Shown here piece by piece: positions 34,652 through 37,431 of a stretch of DNA of 37,431 bases (position 1 is its first letter; every line of letters begins with the position of its first letter). The stretch is taken from NCBI GenBank assembly GCA_934140005.1, contig CAKPBB010000016.1:1-37431 (forward strand). Reading direction: 5' to 3'. This DNA is from an uncultured Clostridia bacterium. GTDB lineage: Bacteria; Bacillota; Clostridia; TANB77; CAG-508. A program made the position numbers and the translations under genes. Under the pieces are notes generated by a model. That model was given only the letters and a program-made list of their open reading frames with translations, searched no databases and was not told the DNA's origin.

Positions 34652-35824
34652 TTATTTTAATTTATTTGCTACAACAGAATGGTCACTATCATCACTTTCA
34701 TCTTTTGTAACAATGAAAGCTGTTGAAATAGGTCTTGTTTTATGAGCGCCAGTACTATCAATTGGGTCATTTACTATTGTATCTCCTACAACTAATACAC
34801 TTGATGTACCTCCATCAAGGTTTGCAGCATTATATGCTCCATATCTTTCCATAACTTCAATCAAATCGTCCATATCTGCTCCTGGTTTTGTTGCTGTTCT
34901 ACCATCAAGAACTAAGAATAAGACAATTCCATCTTTTCTTTGACCGATTGCTGTTCTTGGAGCTGTTCCCCAGCCACCATTTCCTAAGACCTCTGATGAT
35001 TTACCATTTACTATTAAAAATGGTCCAAATGTAACGGCATCTCTTATTTTCATTTTTTTAGCTTCAGTAATTGTCATTTTTCCTAAGACAAATTTATCAT
35101 CTTCTGTAAATCCTATTATACCACCAGCACCTTTATATGAATCACTAGTAACATATTTTCCATTTACAACAGTAATTCCAAGTGGAGAACCTCCTGTACT
35201 ATTATAATTTGGATCATTGAATCCACCACCATTTATTGCTATTAAAGCATCATTATTTCGAGCCATTGTTGTAACATATTGTCCAGTCACTCCGAGTTTT
35301 GAAGTTACAACAGTTTTTACTCTCGATGGATCATATACAGCAACTAAATAGCCTGAATAGCCTTTTCCAGTGATATTTATTATTTTATAATCATTATTTT
35401 TTTCATCTCTTTCTAAGATTTGTCTTTCATATTCATTTGCATATTCTGTTGTTTTATTATCATCAGTATCAATTTGAGATATATCTGTTGTTTCATTTGA
35501 CTCAACTACTTTATTTTTACCAAGTACACTGTTTATTACCTCTTCATCATAAAACCATGTTGCAAAATATTGATGTGTCATAGTTGTCATTGCTGTTGTT
35601 ACTAGCCAATCACGAAATCCATTATATGGTCCATATAGCAAAACTAAAACAGCTATTATTCCTATTATTCCTAATCTAAACAAATGTGTAAAAACTATCT
35701 TTACTTTATTGCCAGTTGTATATTTTTCTTTGTCTTCTTTTTTTCCATTTTTTCTTTCTCTTTTTGCTCTTTTTAATTCTTCTCTTTCTGATTTAATTTC
35801 TTTGTCAATTGTACTACTTCTCAT
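34652..35824 (-). CDS. Phosphodiester glycosidase (NAGPA) family protein
   Basis: Membrane-anchored exported protein with a NAGPA domain. The family removes GlcNAc from phosphodiester sugars in animals, and in bacteria is linked to cell-wall and exopolysaccharide metabolism. The 390-residue protein has a highly charged cytoplasmic N terminus (1-45), one membrane helix (about 50-65), a linker, and the domain (about 150-380): AINGGGF, GGAGGIIGFTEDD-type strands, PRTAIG, LDGRTATKPGADMDDLIEVM and NLDGGTSS, then RPISTAFIV. The ATG (35822-35824) lacks a nearby ribosome binding site; AGGAG is set back behind a small hairpin (35834-35851). It follows its own promoter, and its position beside the glycan locus suggests a role in the same surface polymer. 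Confidence 0.92.
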   Translation of the reverse strand: MRSSTIDKEIKSEREELKRAKRERKNGKKEDKEKYTTGNKVKIVFTHLFRLGIIGIIAVLVLLYGPYNGFRDWLVTTAMTTMTHQYFATWFYDEEVINSVLGKNKVVESNETTDISQIDTDDNKTTEYANEYERQILERDEKNNDYKIINITGKGYSGYLVAVYDPSRVKTVVTSKLGVTGQYVTTMARNNDALIAINGGGFNDPNYNSTGGSPLGITVVNGKYVTSDSYKGAGGIIGFTEDDKFVLGKMTITEAKKMKIRDAVTFGPFLIVNGKSSEVLGNGGWGTAPRTAIGQRKDGIVLFLVLDGRTATKPGADMDDLIEVMERYGAYNAANLDGGTSSVLVVGDTIVNDPIDSTGAHKTRPISTAFIVTKDESDDSDHSVVANKLK

Positions 35825-35833
35825 ATTTTTTCT

Positions 35834-35851
35834 TCGTATACTAATATACGA
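35834..35851 (-). promoter_or_regulatory. Small hairpin between the SD site and start codon
   Basis: In the leader of the NAGPA-family gene a 7-bp stem (35834-35840 with 35845-35851) with a 4-nt loop lies between GAGGAG (about 35855-35860) and the ATG. Folding would bring the two about 12 nt apart, a workable distance. Confidence 0.4.
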
Positions 35852-35926
35852 TTTCTCCTCTCATATAATTAATTATATAATGTAATTGTATAAACATTTC
35901 TATTATTTATCGTTCATACAATACAT

Positions 35927-35955
35927 ATTATACATAAATTTATATGATGTGTCTA
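35927..35955 (-). promoter_or_regulatory. Promoter of the NAGPA-family gene
   Basis: TAGACA (35950-35955), 17 nt, and a perfect TATAAT (35927-35932) lie on the minus strand, giving a leader of about 95 nt before the ATG at 35824. The rest of the gap (35956-36067) shows no gene or clear terminator. Confidence 0.7.
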
Positions 35956-36067
35956 GTATTTCTCTAAATTTTTAATATTATATTAACTTTGGATTAATTT
36001 TTAGTTTTTCAAAATTGCATCTATTTTTTAATTAACCTTATATTAGATTTTTAATCACATATCTTCT

Positions 36068-37003
36068 TTACTTAAACAATGTAAAAATATAAAAAATAAA
36101 AGTTAGTAATAATAAATTTCCTTCAACTTTTCCTATTGAATGTTTCTTTTTCAAAACACTTATAGCCCAAATTATAAAACTTGAAACAAATAAAATTATT
36201 ATATTTTCGTTAAATGAAATTGTATATTCTACTGGACTTATAATCGCTGTAGCCCCTAATACTAATAATAAATTAAATATATTTGAGCCTATTACATTTC
36301 CCATAGCAATTTCTTCATCTCCTTTAAAAGCCGCTACTATTCCAGTTACAAGCTCTGGCAGACTAGTTCCTATTGATATAATTGTAAGACCTATTACTTT
36401 CTCACTTAGTCCTAAAATTCTCGCAAATTCAGTTGAATAATCCACTACAAAATCTCCACCAAATTTCAAAAGTAGTATTCCTAAAATTATATATATTAGA
36501 CTTCTTTTAGTTGAAATCAGTTCGTCACTTTCTTCTTTGTATTCCAACAACCCACTTTTCATTCTAATAAATAATTGTAGTAAAAATATTGTAAGAAATA
36601 ATATTAAAAATGTTCCTTCAATGTTTGAAACTCTACCATTGAAATTTCCAAACACAGCAATTAAAAAAATTGAAATTAAATATATTGGGAAATCTGCTTT
36701 TCTAGTATCTTCATCTACCTTTATCTCTTTTACTAAACTAGTTGCTCCTAAAACTAACAGCAAATTACATATGCAACTTCCTATAACATTGCCAATAGAA
36801 ACATCTGCCATTCCTTTTAGTGATGATTGTATACTTATAATCAGTTCTGGTAAACTGGTTCCAATAGAAACTAAAGTAAGTCCTATTACTATTTTAGGGA
36901 TTTTCAGTTTAATAGCAATATTTTCTGAACCTTTTACTAATACATCTGCTCCTTTTACAAGCATTATAAATCCTAATATTATCATTGCAATTTTAAAAAT
37001 CAT
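36068..37003 (-). CDS. CaxA/YrbG-family Ca2+/Na+ exchanger
   Basis: Ten-helix cation antiporter of the CaCA superfamily that most likely expels Ca2+ in exchange for Na+ or H+. The 311-residue protein has the two inverted repeats with their ion-binding motifs: GTSLPELIISI and GNVIGSCICNLLLVLG in the first half, GTSLPELVTGIVAA and GNVIGSNIFNLLLVLG in the second; the conserved glutamates and asparagines are all present. ATG start with GGAAA about 8 nt upstream. It stands alone between a terminator upstream and the NAGPA-family promoter downstream. Confidence 0.94.
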   Translation of the reverse strand: MIFKIAMIILGFIMLVKGADVLVKGSENIAIKLKIPKIVIGLTLVSIGTSLPELIISIQSSLKGMADVSIGNVIGSCICNLLLVLGATSLVKEIKVDEDTRKADFPIYLISIFLIAVFGNFNGRVSNIEGTFLILFLTIFLLQLFIRMKSGLLEYKEESDELISTKRSLIYIILGILLLKFGGDFVVDYSTEFARILGLSEKVIGLTIISIGTSLPELVTGIVAAFKGDEEIAMGNVIGSNIFNLLLVLGATAIISPVEYTISFNENIIILFVSSFIIWAISVLKKKHSIGKVEGNLLLLTFIFYIFTLFK

Positions 37004-37116
37004 ATATAATTTCCTTTTCTTTGCTTTTAAATTTAGTTATTGTTCTTTATTATTCTTTGCAATAATAAGATTAGTATACAATATATGTAATTTTAATTAT
37101 AATTTCTCAAAAAAAC

Positions 37117-37148
37117 AAATGCAGATCAAGGTTAATTGGTCTGCATTT
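37117..37148 (-). terminator. Terminator after the Rpn-family gene
   Basis: A 13-pair stem with one G-U pair (37117-37129 with 37136-37148) and a 6-nt loop is followed on the minus strand by TTTGTTTTTTT. A weaker 7-bp hairpin (37172-37178 with 37191-37197) overlaps the gene's stop and also precedes a short U run. Confidence 0.88.
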
Positions 37149-37195
37149 TGTCGATATTTCCTCTAAACTAAAAACAGTAAAGATTTCAAAACTGT

Positions 37196-37431
37196 TTATT
37201 TTAAATTTTCTATATTTATTATTTCTTCTTCTGTTAATTCTGTATATTCTTTTATTTTTTCTATACATTCTCCGTTTTTTAACATTTTTTTAGCCATTTC
37301 TATCTGTTTTTTTCTTTCACCTTCTGCTCTTCCTTCGGTTCTTCCTTTTGCTAAGCCTTCTGCTAAACCTGTTTCTCTCATTTCTTTTTTTATTGCTGCA
37401 TCTTCCCATCTTTTTAATGCAAAATAAAATG
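37196..37431 (-). CDS. Rpn-family nuclease, C-terminal part
   Basis: Partial gene, open to the right edge. In frame before the first ATG (37381) it continues FYFALKRWEDAAIKKE, and the C terminus is a glycine- and glutamate-rich repeat (ETGLAEGLAKGRTEGRAEG) followed by KKMLKNGECIEKIKEYTELTEEEI. That ending is typical of the Rpn/PD-(D/E)XK transposase-like proteins, which are often encoded in many copies. The catalytic PD-(D/E)XK part lies beyond the window. Confidence 0.85.
   Translation of the reverse strand, partial: FYFALKRWEDAAIKKEMRETGLAEGLAKGRTEGRAEGERKKQIEMAKKMLKNGECIEKIKEYTELTEEEIINIENLK

Noticed and set aside
36537..37166. A 209-residue plus-strand frame opposite the CaxA-type gene
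   Set aside because: The minus strand has both complete ion-exchanger motifs; the plus frame is its complement and crosses a terminator.

Overview
The window is strongly AT-rich, with short intergenic gaps, Shine-Dalgarno sites of the AGGAGG type and many TTG starts. Together with a V-type ATPase operon, a dipicolinate synthase subunit, VanW and FemX-like proteins, this points to a low-GC anaerobic Firmicute, most likely an uncultured clostridium of the gut type (inference). Apart from one gene, every recognised gene lies on the minus strand, so transcription runs from high to low coordinates.

Layout. (1) 1-788: a promoter reading out of the left edge, a hairpin, and dpaB, a spore dipicolinate synthase subunit without its usual dpaA partner. 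(2) 976-2421: purB, the only plus-strand gene, of the proteobacterial (E. coli-like) subfamily and clearly richer in G+C than its surroundings; probably acquired. (3) 2610-3503: an unrecognised one-pass membrane protein with its own consensus promoter. (4) 3616-13743: one long operon, ktrB - one-domain ktrA-like - V-ATPase H, C, I, K, F, E, A, B, D. It joins K+ uptake to a rotary V/A-type ATPase; its c subunit carries a signal peptide and a roughly 50-residue extracytoplasmic segment. (5) 13871-18146: a ZIP metal transporter whose start codon lies in a perfect 13-bp hairpin, and a GldG/GldF-like ABC exporter. (6) 18235-20563: trmB and a VanW-family protein. (7) 20646-34456: a surface-glycan locus. 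A PglF-type dehydratase, a PglE-type aminotransferase and a PglC-type phosphoglycosyl transferase would make and load a diamino-sugar on the lipid carrier. An ATP-grasp/HAD fusion, a second PLP enzyme and a FemX-like GNAT protein look like a modification module. A GT4 glycosyltransferase, Wzx flippase, Wzy-like polymerase/ligase and a GT-C-like membrane protein complete the assembly line. The tail of this locus looks damaged: the GT-C gene is split by three in-frame stops and the metallo-beta-lactamase gene after it carries an apparent one-base frameshift at its 5' end. (8) 34652-37431: a phosphodiester-glycosidase protein with its own promoter and a strong terminator, a CaxA-type Ca2+/Na+ exchanger, a strong terminator, and the C-terminal end of an Rpn-family nuclease running off the right edge.

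No tRNA, rRNA, CRISPR array, insertion sequence or complete phage was seen. The most notable points are the elaborated c subunit and the one-domain RCK protein in the ktr-V-ATPase operon, the ZIP start-codon hairpin, the foreign purB, and the ATP-grasp/HAD - PLP enzyme - FemX module in the glycan locus.
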